A stretch of 64,000 nt of DNA from Sphagnum compactum. Lineage: Eukaryota; Bryophyta; Sphagnopsida; Sphagnales. The notes beneath the pieces were generated by a model. It ran no database searches and was not told where the DNA came from. It saw only the letters and a list, made by a program, of their open reading frames with translations. Each line of letters begins with the position of its first letter. The first letter of the stretch is position 1. The stretch lies in contig OZ234493.1 in the NCBI GenBank assembly GCA_965153455.1, positions 23,860,213-23,924,212 of the forward strand. Reading direction: 5' to 3'. The position numbers and the translations under genes are program-made. Positions 36,601 through 47,792 of this stretch are shown here, piece after piece.

Positions 36601-36616
36601 CCCTAAACCCTAAACC
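36601..36616. repeat. Telomere-type motif inside the right MULE TIR
   Basis: CCCTAAACCCTAAACC lies at the inner edge of the right TIR, about 150 bp upstream of the start codon of the leftward gene. It is absent at the matching place in the left TIR. In plants AAACCCTAA also acts as a promoter element (telo-box), so it could belong to that gene's promoter. Confidence 0.6.
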
Positions 36617-36619
36617 TTC

Positions 36620-37073
36620 ATATTTTGCTTATGACATGCACTGTGTAACTTATCCTTTTGCATTTTAAAAAGGGAAATTTCAAACATGATCTGTGAGTGC
36701 CATTTTTTGTAGAACACGTACCTTTTTTACAAAATGCAGATCATGCTATAGATATCGTCGATGGTGTTGCAGTCGACGATGACTGATGAAACCGATCGAT
36801 GAAGCAAGTTTCGATGACGAACGTGAAATGAATGTTGACGATGGTTTGCATGGGTGGACGGAAGACGAAAACTAGTCGGTCTGTTTCATGACATGGAAAA
36901 GGTGTAGGTTGGGTCACCAAATGACATGGACATTGAAAGCGTGGGGTCGAGTGGCAAGGCATGTTTTGGAGGTGGAAGGCATGAAAGTGTTGTAAGGTGG
37001 TGGGGCAATGACGTTAAAACAACACTGGATATAGTTCGTTAGGGGGTATTTAGCGCCTCGCGGCATGCTGGGC
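36620..37073 (-). repeat. Right terminal inverted repeat of the MULE
   Basis: It mirrors 19,203-19,620. It carries a small insertion relative to the left copy (a TTTAAAATG-like stretch near 36,660) and ends around GCGCCTCGCGGCATGC at about 37,055-37,068. Beyond that the sequence becomes unrelated, AT-rich DNA. Confidence 0.85.
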
Positions 37074-37599
37074 AAAAGGAAGAAGGGTGGGGGGGTATGA
37101 AGGAAATGTTAATTTTTTCAAAATACCACCCCACCCTTATCAAAAAAATTATCAAAATAGGAATCCAAAGTTCAAACCCTAAACCTGAAAAGCCTCATAA
37201 GAACTAAGAATTTAGGAAGATTTAAAAAACAAACCTTAATCAACAAACTTTTTAAAGTTCTCCCATTCCCCCAATCACTTTGAAACCCAAGTACTCAAAC
37301 CACAAAGAAAACATGATTAGGTATGAAAAAATATAAGAAGAGGGGAAAAAGGGACTTGGGGGTTTTTTTTTTCTTGGGTCCAAGGAAATGGGTTTGTGTA
37401 TAATGGTTTGGCACATGTTCTTGTTGTTTCTTCGGTGATGTCTTTTTTTTCCCCCTTTTGGGGATTAGTTAAATATAAAAATATTGAGCATGTTTTTATG
37501 ATTCTTTTTAGTGATTGGGAAGAACTTTAAATGAAACACCTTTTGTGGGCATGAGCACAAGCGATAACCTTATTTTCAATTATGGGTGCATCAATAGTT

Positions 37600-40250
37600 T
37601 TGTTCAATTTTGATTTTGTCCATATGGCACCTCTTCATGTTGGTTGACATGAAGTTTAGCCATGGGGTGTGTTGGGGAATTTGTGTGTGTTTCCAAGGTT
37701 TTTTTCCTTCTTGCCCTAGCTTTGGCGTCCTTAAAGATAGTTAACGAATTGCTAGCTTTGCACTTGCTAAACATAGATTTCCTTGCTTGGATTATTTGTT
37801 GGACTTTCAATTAGACTCAAATCTTGAATTTTTTGTGGATTCTTTCAAGTCGACATTTTTGTGCATGTCTCATTTGTTAATTGGTGGTCCATTTAGCATG
37901 GTCTTTGAACATTTTCAATATTTTTTTGACCATGAAGATTTAGTGAATGGCTTCATTTAGCTCCACCAGTTATGTTCCCATGTGGTTGCCACCCGCATCC
38001 CTAGGTCTATGGCTTGCGTTTTTGGGGCTAATTAACTTTTGGTTTTGGCCTGGTGGCATTTATTTGATTGTAGTTGGAGAGACATTCTATCAGTTGGTGA
38101 ACAAGGTTTTATGTTTGTAGTTTCATGATGCATTTGTTTCTCATTTGTCACCATATTAGTTCGAGTTGGCAATTATAAGAAGTTGTGAGGCCATGTCCAT
38201 GGTATTTGGGCCACTTTGGATGCCCATCCTAATTGGGTGGTGTTTCAAGTAAATATTGCAAACATTTTCAACACCATTTCACATAAGGCTATTTTAAAAA
38301 AACTTTGGGCAATGGAGGTTAGTTATTCTAGTTTTTCCCATTTGTTTGTTCTATGGCCTTTAGGTTCCTTTGTATTTCAATCATCATTCTTCCTTGGGGG
38401 CCTTGTTATCGTAATTCTATTTTTGGGGGACATGCATTAGGGTGACCCGGTTGCCAGACCTTTCATTTACACTAGCTCATTTTTGTGTTTTACGTTGTTT
38501 TTTTGGGGTTTTCCCTTCCTGTCTTTTCCTTTCCTTGGCTAACGACACCCATATCTTCAGCCCTACCCATGTCGTTTTTTTCACATTTGATCATTTTGCT
38601 TCCCAATTGGCTTTTGTGGGGTTGTTTATTCAACCTTGCAAGTGCTTTGCATGGGCTTCATCTAACTTACTTCTTGGGTTCGTCCCCTTTGTCAAGTTTT
38701 TATTGCCTCCTTAATAGCATTAAGATCCTTGGTGTCCCCTTTGGCTTTGCTTCTTTCGCTTCTTATTTTTTGTAGGAGGTTTTAGGTGAAGATGTTCGGC
38801 ATGCAAACATGCTTTCAAGATTAGAAGGTGGTTTTGTTATCATCTCTTGATGTCTCGCCCAAAAGCCCTCCTTTTTGTTTCATTGCTTCGCCCCTTCTAG
38901 GTTTTTGGAGTTAACTCGTTGTTTTTAAATCCACCTTAATGGGAATTTCTGAGAGACTTTTGGGTGTGGGCTCATTGGATTGCCTTGAGGTCCTTTTAGT
39001 CCATTTGTAGGTGGCTTTCCCCATTTCTAATGGGGGCGTATGGTTGATTTCCTTGGAGGTCATTATTCTAATTGCTTATTTAAAGAGTTGGGCCGTAATA
39101 ACCCCTATCATAATTTCCAAATTTTTGTTGGATTCTCACCCATTCTTGTTGGAGGTGATAGGTGTGAGTAGTTCAAGGCCATTCCTTTTCTAGGCGCATT
39201 TTGAGATTAACATGAAAGCTTATTCCCCTAGGGGCTATAACATGTGTCCCCCCTTTTGAACAATTAGATGAAAGAGGCGCATAACGCTTTCATGAGAATA
39301 TTTTTAAAAAATTGCATGACCATTTTTTTACTAGCATCTTTTCTAATTTACCTTCTGATTCATTTGAGGTTGTGTGCAAGGCCAGGTGTGAATGTTTGAT
39401 TGTTAGCTTACCCAATCGTTCTTTTCTACAACTTGCCTTTAGATGTTTTTTCCATCACATTGCACATTAGGTTGGGTCTTTCCCATAAAGTCCTTGGGGT
39501 GTCACATTATATTCATAGCCAACCTTTGGATCCTATGTGCATCCACCTTTTTTGCTATACACGTGGTGGAGGAGAAGATGACTTCGCATAATGTTATGTG
39601 AAATACTTTTGCGGCCATTCTGAAAGATGCAAAATTTCATGTTTCGCAAAGGTAGACCCATGTCATTTTGTCCTCTGCCTTACAATTTTCGCATCATCAA
39701 GTCGACATTGTGTTATCAATTGATGATGTTTGCACATTGGTAAACATTGTCATCATCGACCCCACTTGAGTTGATTTGGTTTTGTAGGTTGTTTTTTCTT
39801 GTGAGGTTGCTACGATAATCACAATTCAGGTGAAAGATGGTCTTTATCATGATTGATTCTCGATGAATATGTTTCTCCCTCTAACATTGATGTGCCAACA
39901 TGGTGTGGGGGAGCGAAAGGCATTGGAGGCCCTCCTTTCTCAAATTTGTAGCATTTTATAGGCAAAGGGTGTTAGTGACGTTACAACGTGCACATGTGAT
40001 CTTTATTTTGAGATGTGCTATTGCAATAGGTGAGGGTTTTTCTGGGCTAAGCATCCTTTCAGGAGGTCCTCCCCTTTTTTTATTTGATATGCTTCTCGTG
40101 ACAAGAAAGGGTTCAAAAACTGGATGTTCCCCTTGTGATTCAGCCTCTTAGGTGATTCCTTTTGTCTTCTTGGACGTGGATCCTTCCATTTTGTTCCTTG
40201 TATTCCCCCTTTCTTGGATGGGTTGGTTTATTTATGATTGGCAAGGTTTC
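37600..40250 (+). pseudogene. LINE-like reverse transcriptase remnant (copy A)
   Basis: This is the longest of four related copies. In order it shows a lead-in (RIPRSMACVFGA), VVGETFYQLVNKVLCL, FHDAFVSHLSPY, the RT block FQVNIANIFNTISHKAIL (about 38,245-38,300), a GDPVARP match to the QGDP motif (about 38,440), LANDTHIF where the catalytic FADD should be (about 38,540), then KILGVPFGFASF. The C-terminal part includes QVDIVLSIDDVCTL followed by NIVIIDPT (about 39,695-39,775). The family is a non-LTR retrotransposon whose RT copies element RNA at the target site. The ADD box has lost its first Asp (AND), and stops and shifts are frequent. It starts about 0.5 kb outside the MULE. Confidence 0.8.
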
Positions 40251-40339
40251 ATCATCTTAAGTTCATACCAGTGTTGGGTGATTCTTGACTTTTATGAAGA
40301 CCTTTTGGTTTTGATGCTATAAAGCAAATTAGAGCATTT

Positions 40340-40690
40340 CCAATTTCGGGTCCAGTTCTTCAAAAAAGAAAAAAAAAAAGAAAAAAGAAAATCCCCACTC
40401 TGGTTCTGGTTTTGATTCTGAAAATCAGACCCAGTTCTCATTTGGTTCCTAGTAACCTGGACCAAAACCAGTGGTTAACTGCTGGTTAACTTCTGATTAG
40501 TCCTCAGTTCCTGTCATTCCAAGAAAAATAAACTTCTCCAGAATCCCGGATCGGGTTCTTAAAAAATGAGAATCCCAGTTTCAGTTCCATTCAGTACCAG
40601 TGCTTTGAAAAAACAGAAACCCCAGATTCGGTTCAAAACTGGGTTCAAAGCTCAATTCTGGTTCAATTTTTACTTATGAAATTTGAAAGC
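40340..40690. repeat. GGTTC/CCAGTTC-rich dispersed repeat
   Basis: A stretch rich in CTGGTTCTGGTTTTGATTCTG and GGTTCAAAACTGGG phrases, with a poly-A/AG tract near 40,368. Similar phrases occur near 4.3, 11.4 and 14.4 kb. The element type is not identified. Confidence 0.4.
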
Positions 40691-41148
40691 TGCAATTCTA
40701 ACCCTCTAACCCTCCAAACTGGGTACCTGCCCCACACTGGTCCATAGTCCATACCTACAAAACTTCTCAGAACTAATATAATTGCCACAAAAATCAAAGG
40801 AAAGGAGAGCAAACAACTAAGGGGTGTGTCACACTGTGTGGCCTTGCCATTTATGTTAAATAGTATCTTAAGGCAAAAGAAGTTATGGAAACTCAAATAT
40901 TTCACCATGCAAAAGTATAATCTTCAAAAAATTCTCTAAAAGAAACCAAAAACCTTCAAGATATTATAACTCTGTAACTAATCTCAAGTTTGAGCACAAG
41001 CCAACATATCATCTTTCAAAAATCCTCACATAAAAATATATTACCTAGGTGCCAAAATCCCTTAAGCTACTATACTCTATAATGAATATAAACACAATAG
41101 ATTTGCCTTGGTTGGCAAGGCCAATAAACAAACCCATATTTGTACTGC

Positions 41149-41152
<4 letters not shown>

Positions 41153-41181
<29 letters not shown>

Positions 41182-41740
41182 ATTGCACTGGCATTTTGGA
41201 GCTTGGTGTATGTGTGTGTGTCTCTCCCACCATGATCAGATCTGGTATGGCAATTGCTGATCTGCTGCTGGCTAGCTATTTGGGTATTTGAGCTCTACCC
41301 TTTTGACAGAGTAAACAAAGCAACAAACAAAAATGCTCTCTTTCTGCCTCAAAAATGCTCTCTTTTCCCTTCTTTCACCTACTGGGTGGCTGGCTCTTTA
41401 ATATTATGCCCAAGACACCCCCAAAAAAAGATTAGCATTTGCAACCAAATGGTCCCATTTCCAAATATTTGCATTTGAAATGCCCAAAAAAGAAAAAAAA
41501 GAAAAACTCCATAACCCTAATTTTCACTCCAAAAACAAAGGAATTTGTGATTTTTGGTATTTCCAAATTCTTGTATTGCAAAAGTGGGATTTGAAGCAAA
41601 AAAAGGGAATTTCAAATTTGCTCTTTTATTATGTGTGTCACTCTGTGTGTCACTCTGTGTGTCTCTATGTGGATGTCTCTCTGTGTGTGTCTGTCTCTAT
41701 GTGGATGTTCTCTCTCTCTCTGTGTCTGTCTGTCCTCCAC
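41153..41740. repeat. (GA)n and GTCT-rich microsatellites
   Basis: A pure (GA)14 tract lies at about 41,153-41,180, followed by a short GT run near 41,210. From 41,632 to 41,735 the phrase CTCTGTGTGTC recurs many times. No gene is supported here. Confidence 0.8.
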
Positions 41741-42113
41741 AAAGTCTGCTGCTGGGTCAGTAAGTATGTCTGGGGCCCAGTCAAGGAAAAACTTTTTGGC
41801 AAATAATTTTTTAAAAAGTAAAAAGTTCCAACCCCACACAATAATCTGTAGCTGCTGCAGCACTAGTTATAGCAGCAGCAGCAGAAGCAAATGGAGGAAG
41901 AGGAGATGTTACAACAAACAAACAACAAATACATAAACAATAAACGAAAAAACACAGGAGAAAAAGAACAAAAACACAGTGCACTGCAATTGCAATTGTT
42001 GCAGCAGCAATGGCAGCAAACCCAACCAAAAAGAAAACAATGGTTTCTCTCTTTTCATTGTTGTTGTTTTTCCTGGTGCTGTAAGTGTTGTTGTTTTTGT
42101 TGCTGAAATTGTT

Positions 42114-42876
42114 GGCTCTGCCCTTTAGGGTAGGAGGCTGGAGACATTGTGATGCACCAGGCCAAAGTTTGGTATCCCTACATTTTAGGATCATGTGGAG
42201 TTCACTAAGAAAGATTTTCCACATAACTCAAGGACCACCCACTTGGGTTTCACCATGCTAACCACCATGTGTTTCCAATGTAGTATTTTGAATATTTATC
42301 ATCAGTAGAGCATCTCCAGCAGTGCTCGGTATGTGACCCTGTAAAAGTATTTCTCGCATCCAAGTTTTGCTATTTGCTTTTTTCCAACCCCACCCATAAA
42401 ACCAAAACTGAGACTGCAAATAGTGTTGTTGTTGATGTTTTATTCTAAAAGAATCATAAATTAATTAATTAATTTTGGTGTAAGTTTTGTTATTGTGCAG
42501 CCTTGTGCAATTACAAAATGCATCACTTGAGAAAACAGAAAACTACACGAAAAAAAAACTCTAGAGTTATTCAGAAAAAGCTTCAGAGACCCTCTGTCCT
42601 CCTTCTGAATTCACTCACAACATCTCGCAAATAGAAACAGAGGGAAAAATGCCTCTCTCTGCACTTGGAATGACATCATAAGGTTGATAAACAGTAAGCA
42701 TACTAAAAAATCAACAACACATGGTGGTTAAGCATGGTGAAGCCCTTGAAGTGGGATCCTTGGGGTTGCTACAAATGTTTCTGTGGTGGACTTCACATGA
42801 CCTTGGAATGTAGGGACACCAAACTTTGGCCGGTTTTGTGGGTGCATCACAAATGTCTTTACCTTGAAGGCCAGAG
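42114..42876. repeat. Long inverted repeat, arms of about 150-165 bp
   Basis: The left arm (about 42,114-42,280) is the reverse complement of the right arm (about 42,695-42,876). Shared landmarks are TTGTGATGCACC, GGCCAAAGTTTGG, CCCTACATT, GGTCATGTG (GATCATGTG) and CACCATGCT(T)AACCACCATGTG. The spacer of about 415 bp holds a piece starting GAGCATCTCCAGCAGTGCTC that is also related to 3,530-3,660. It could be a foldback or MITE-type transposon or the source of a hairpin transcript. No target duplication was identified. Confidence 0.7.
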
Positions 42877-43205
42877 TAAAAAAAACAGCCAGAAAAAGAA
42901 GGATAAAACACACACACAAACACACACACAAGAGTCCGCAAGAAGATTTGAGGGAAAAAAAAAGCAAAAAAATCCGTAACAGTAAGACGTCGTCATAGTG
43001 CGTCGTCGTCGTCGTCCTCCTCCTCGATCGCTAAGTACGTTCTTCCCCACAAGAGGACAAAGCGCGTTGAATAGATAGGTACAGATTTGCGCTGACACTT
43101 GCTGCCCATCGATCGATTCCCGTCCGTCCGTCCGTCCGTCCGTCGTCTCTCTGCCCCGGACCCGAGTCCCTGCTGTGTTTGTTTTGCCTTTTTCTTTGGT
43201 CAATT

Positions 43206-43534
43206 TTGCCAAAGTGGCGATGATCCACAGGAAATACGATTTAGCCAAATTTGGCTTACACGCTAAATACGAAAGTAAACATCCTTCCTCTGTATTCTGT
43301 GGCTACCTACTTGAACCAAAAGTGGTAATGTACGATCCATAGGAAGCAACATTTAGCCAAATTTGGCTACAAACTAAATATGGAAGTAAACATCCTTCTT
43401 CTGTATGTTGTGGCTACCTCCTTAACCGAAGTGGCGATGTATTATCCACAGGAAGGAAGGTTTAGCCAAATTTGGCTACACACTAAATATGGAAAGTAAA
43501 CATCCTTCTGGATTTGTGGCTAATACCTACTGGA
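43206..43534. repeat. Three tandem copies of a ~110-bp unit with palindrome
   Basis: Units start at about 43,211, 43,319 and 43,429. Each carries AGTGG.(G/A)ATG, then the 16-bp palindrome TAGCCAAATTTGGCTA (one mismatch in the first copy), then AGTAAACATCCTTC and TGTGGCTA. A related unit in inverted orientation lies downstream of the IDD gene at about 49,655-49,745. Confidence 0.8.
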
Positions 43535-43631
43535 ATCGATGTCCAGAAATCTGACGATTTTTCTTAAATTTGTTCGAATTATGGCTATTGAAGATTTAAC
43601 AGCAGTTTTATTTTTCAATACAGATTTTGGC

Positions 43632-43682
<51 letters not shown>

Positions 43683-44336
43683 CCAGAAAAAAAAGTGGTA
43701 GAAGAAGAAGTGGGGACCACCGGCAGCAGCTCCTCCTCCTCCTCCTACTCAGAGCAGGAACCACAAGAGTCAGGCCATCCAATTGCTGCTGCTGCTGCTC
43801 CCTGCCTGCCATGGATCCACATACTACGGCATCATGCTCCCCCTCACCACACTCTTCTGTAAAGTCCTTTGTGGAGGGCCCCAGGGTCCCAGTGCAAGAA
43901 GAAAAGAAAAAACGACAAAAAAGAAAGGAAAAGACACACCCCCACACTCACACACACACACAGATCCAGACACACATACCAGACACACACACACAAACAA
44001 AAGAAAGGAAGAAAGGAACAAGAAAGAAAGGACACAAAGCTAAGCTCCCCACCACTGACTCACTGACTCACAGTCTCAGACTACCCTTGTACGCCATCCA
44101 TAGCTTTTTTGTAGTAAGCTCCATCGCCCATTTCTACTGCTGCTGTTTGCTACCAAGCTACCAAGCTCCTCCTTTGGCCAGGTCCCAATCTCCCCTTTGG
44201 ATTCTCACTCTCTCTTCTGCTTTTTGTTTTGTTTGTCTTCTTTTGCGTTTTCTGGGTGGGCTTGCAAATAAACCCATCTGCTTCCTCTCTCTCTCACTTC
44301 TTTTTTTCTTGAAAGATTTGTTGGGTTCTGGTCTCT

Positions 44337-44378
<42 letters not shown>

Positions 44379-44390
44379 TGGGTGGGTGGG
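43632..44390. promoter_or_regulatory. Probable promoter/leader region of the IDD gene, TA/GA/GGTG tracts
   Basis: A (TA)n tract at 43,632-43,656 runs straight into (GA)n at 43,657-43,682. A second long GA tract at 44,339-44,372 is followed by GGTG repeats to 44,390, and CA-rich repeats lie between. GA tracts near plant genes can bind GAGA-type (BPC) factors. The position 0.7-1.5 kb upstream of the start codon fits promoter or 5' UTR; the transcription start could not be placed. Confidence 0.45.
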
Positions 44391-44631
44391 TTTGTTGTGT
44401 GTTTGGTGGTTTTTGTTTTTGTTGTTGTTATGATGGTGGTGGATGGACTGACTGGCTGACTGACTGAGGAACAGGAGGGCGAGCTGGGTGGGGGTTGGGA
44501 ATGGGGTGTGGGTGTGTGCAGACGAGAAATGAGAGTGCAGGGACATGGATGTGCCGATCACGACGCGCGCATTTCCGCTTCTGGCAGCTGCAGCTGTGAA
44601 GAACTACGTGGTGTTGTTGTTGCTGCTGCAG

Positions 44632-44974
44632 GTGAGTATGAGTGCTAGTAGGAGGATCGTCAGCAGCAGTAGAAGAAGCGGAGGAGCCGAGTTTGGAGCG
44701 GAGGAGCTCTCCTGGGAGCGGGAAGTAGGGAAGGCGAGTATGGGAGTTGGGGACGGCGGCAGCAGCAGGAAGAACCGTCCCTGATGGGTTTGGTGGGAGC
44801 TTCTTCAGCAGCAAGCTGCTAGAAGTCAGTGAGGGTGGTGGGTGGAGGGGAGGGGGGGGGGTGGAAGGGAAGGGAGGGGGAGGAGGATGGCAGGGAAGAA
44901 AGTGGACATTAAAGTGGAGCTCCAGAAGGCTTTCTTCTTCTGCTGCTCCTGCTGCTGCTTCTTCTTCTTCTTAG
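44632..44974 (+). other. Possible 5' UTR intron of the IDD gene
   Basis: GCAG|GTGAGTATG at 44,631/44,632 is a near-perfect donor, and a CTTCTTCTTCTTAG acceptor preceded by a long pyrimidine-rich run ends at 44,974. A short upstream ORF starts at 44,545 and would be cut by this intron. All of this is inferred from the sequence alone. Confidence 0.4.
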
Positions 44975-45111
44975 CTTGTTAGTTTCTCGGAGGAGGGAAG
45001 AAGGTGGCGGAAGGTGAGAAGTAGTAGTATGTGGTGGTGGTGGCGGCCGTAGCTAGAAGCTGGGAAGGCTGGGGGGGAAGGAAGGAAGGAGGTCCTGAGG
45101 AGGAGGAGGAG

Positions 45112-46910
45112 ATGACATTGTCCAACATAACCAGCGCATCAGCTGGAGAAGCAAGCTTGTCATCGGGAGATGGCAACAACACAGGGCTGCCGCAGACGTC
45201 CCACCCGGCCACGCCTGCCACCACTACCACCACCGTCTCCAGTGGCCAGCCTCCTGGGCCCAAGCGGAAACGGAACTTACCTGGGACTCCGGGTATGTAG
45301 TGTTGTTCTGAGATTTTGTCTTTTTGAAGCAGCCGTTGCAGATGGATGGATTCCCAGAGAGACAGAGACAGAGACATAGAGATGACATGGTGGATTTGGT
45401 GGGTTTGTTGGGCTTTGTTGTGCAGACCCAGAAGCAGAGGTGATAGCGTTGTCGCCGAAGACGTTGATGGCGACCAATCGCTTTGTATGCGAGATTTGTA
45501 ACAAAGGGTTTCAGCGAGATCAGAACCTGCAGTTACACCGACGGGGCCATAACCTGCCCTGGAAGTTGAGGCAGCGGACCAGCAAGGAGATTCGCAAGCG
45601 CGTGTATATCTGCCCTGAGCCCTCATGTGTGCATCACGACCCGTCGCGCGCCCTGGGGGACTTGACTGGCATCAAGAAGCACTTCTGTCGCAAACATGGC
45701 GAGAAGAAGTGGAAGTGCGACAAGTGCTCTAAGAGATACGCTGTTCAATCCGACTGGAAAGCTCATTCTAAAACCTGCGGAACTCGTGAGTACCGCTGTG
45801 ACTGTGGTACCTTGTTTTCCAGGTTTGTTTGTCTCTCTCTCTGTCTTTTTTCTTCAGTCTTTTGCTTTTGTGGCATTGCATTTTCTGTAAACCCTAAAAG
45901 ACAAGTGTTTTGCTCCACAAAATGCATGCTGATGGGGAAGAAATGGTGGCTGCCATGTGGGGGGATGGGGTATTTGGGGTAAGGGCAGGCGAGACAGTTT
46001 CATCACCCACCGAGCTTTCTGTGATGCTTTGGCAGAGGAGAGTGCTCGAGTCTCAGCAGGAAAGCAGCATGGTGGAGACAGCAGCAGTAGTCTTTTGGTA
46101 GGTCCATCCATGTCAGTCATTGGCGCACCCTCCTCTCCTCATAGCAGCAATTTGGGACGGATGAGTGGAGATCATCATCCTTTGGCATCTGTCGGAGGAG
46201 GAGGAGCAGGAGGAGGAGGAGGAGGAGGATCAATGAGACCAGCAAGTCTGCCACCCTCCATGGCAGGCTTAGGAAGGCTAGGTGAAGGTGGGCTTTCATT
46301 GCTGCCACCACGCTGGGGTCAATCTGTTGTTGGCAATGCACCTGCAACTTCAGGTGCAGCAGGTACAAGGTTGTCATTGTGGTTAGGACCTGGTCCTGGC
46401 AGTGGTGGTGGTGGTCTGGGGGGGATTCCTGGCTCACAGCATGTGCAGTTGCTTCCTGGCTCAGACCTTTCTTCTTCATTTCTGATGCAACCCCCCAAGG
46501 CTATGCAGCAGCAGCATGGGGGAGGAGGAGGAGGTGCAGCAGGAGGAATGGGTGCTGGGATTCTGAATCCTCTTGAGTATGATGTTCCACAAGCTCCCAG
46601 GCCGCCCTCCAGTGGACTTCTACCAATGGTTTCATCTGGAAGTGGGAGCTTGTTTGCACATCTGTTTTCTTCTGCTGGGACAATGCCAGGATTGCATGGC
46701 ACAGCACCTGCAAACACTAGTGGTGCAAGCATGGGGATGGGCATCTCTGGGTTTTCAGACTTCACTGCAGGTGCCAATCAAGCAGAGCGCAGTGGTGGCT
46801 CTGCAACAGCAGGATTGTCTTTGTCCTCCTCAGCAGGCCTGTCAAGTTGTTCCTCGGTTTATAATGATGTGGTAGGAAGTTTATCTTCAGCATCCATGCT
46901 CTTTAATCAG

Positions 46911-46942
<32 letters not shown>

Positions 46943-47792
46943 CACAGCTACTGCTCAAATGTCAGCCACAGCTTTGCTACAGAAAGCAGCACAGATGGGT
47001 GCAACTGCCAGTAATTCCTCATTGCTACGAGGCTATGGACTAGGTGGTGGAGATTCAAGCTCTATGTCAGTCTGGCAAGGCCAACGACAAGATCAAGGCA
47101 GGGCAATTGAGATTCCAACAAACAAGACAAACATAGTTCAGCCCTTGCAGATGAGACGACCAGTTGAAGTGGCAGCAGGTTCTCCGGTAGGAGGTACATC
47201 AATGGGTCCATCAAACTTTGGAGGCAGTCAGGGCAGGCCAAACAACGATCATCATCATCATCAGCAGCAGCAGCATCATTCTGCAGCAGCAGCAGTGGGG
47301 GTGCAGGACTTCATGAACTCATTATCAGGAGGTGCTGGTCTCTTTACAGCAGGACCCTTGGGCAATATGCCATCATCCATGTTTGGACCTAATTCTGGGA
47401 ATGTGGGAGGAATGATGCCTCCGAGCAATCGTCATCACCATATGTCATCAACTAACAGTGTCCTGGGAGGGCATAGTCCGTATCCGGGAGGTCCAGTTTC
47501 TCAAGGTATGGGCCCGTCAATGCTGCCTGGCCTTGGCAGTGGTGGTTCAACAAGAGGGGAAGACGGAAGTGACAGATTTACACATGACTTTTTGGGTGTT
47601 GGTGGAGCTAGTGGAATGGCTGCTGCTGCTGCTGCCGGAGGCATGGGCTTGACGCTGTCTCAACGAGATTTGGCTAGTATCACATCGTTAGGTCCAGGGG
47701 TAGACCTCGGAGCCTTCTTTCATCAAAGAGAGAACTTGCGGTCAGTTGGTGCAAGTGGACATTCTCCAGGGAAATCATGGGATGCTTCCTAG
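45112..47792 (+). CDS. IDD: INDETERMINATE-domain (IDD) zinc-finger transcription factor
   Basis: Three coding exons: 45,112-45,292, 45,426-45,822, 45,989-47,792, with GTATGT...GCAG and GTTTGT...GCAG introns (133 and 166 bp); 793 residues. KRKRNLPGTP (nuclear signal, about 52-60) precedes the ID domain: C2H2 finger 82-102, C2H2 finger 123-151, C2HC finger 158-178 and finger 185-204. Intron positions, after NLPGTP and inside the last finger, match the family. The C-terminal IDD motifs are present: MSATALLQKAAQMG at 517 and FTHDFLG at 723 (angiosperms usually TRDFLG). The long tail is rich in Gly, Ser and Met, with a run of 11-12 Gln near 500. IDD proteins are nuclear DNA-binding regulators, often partners of GRAS proteins such as SCR and DELLA. 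No stop or missing zinc ligand; probably functional. Confidence 0.95.

Larger units (their letters stand above)
19203..37073 (+). mobile_element. Giant two-gene Mutator-like element (MULE) with nested insertions
   Basis: Two long terminal inverted repeats (about 19,203-19,620 and 36,620-37,073) bracket a MULE-type transposase gene reading rightward and a second gene reading leftward. The convergent two-gene layout, each gene starting next to its own TIR, resembles MuDR. Of the roughly 17.9 kb, 5,997 bp is a later gypsy insertion and 154 bp a CACTA MITE, so the element itself was about 11.7 kb. Both genes are broken, so the copy is non-autonomous. The outer few bases of the TIRs have diverged and no 9-10 bp target duplication could be recognised, so the ends are uncertain by perhaps 20 bp. 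Confidence 0.8.

Noticed and set aside
39900-40151. Short ORF at the end of LINE copy A as an independent gene
   Set aside because: Its wording matches the C-terminal tail of the LINE polyprotein.
46117-46875. Long frames on the opposite strand and other frames of the IDD last exon
   Set aside because: GC-rich repetitive codons of the Gly/Ser/Gln tail keep other frames open; the IDD frame carries the conserved motifs.
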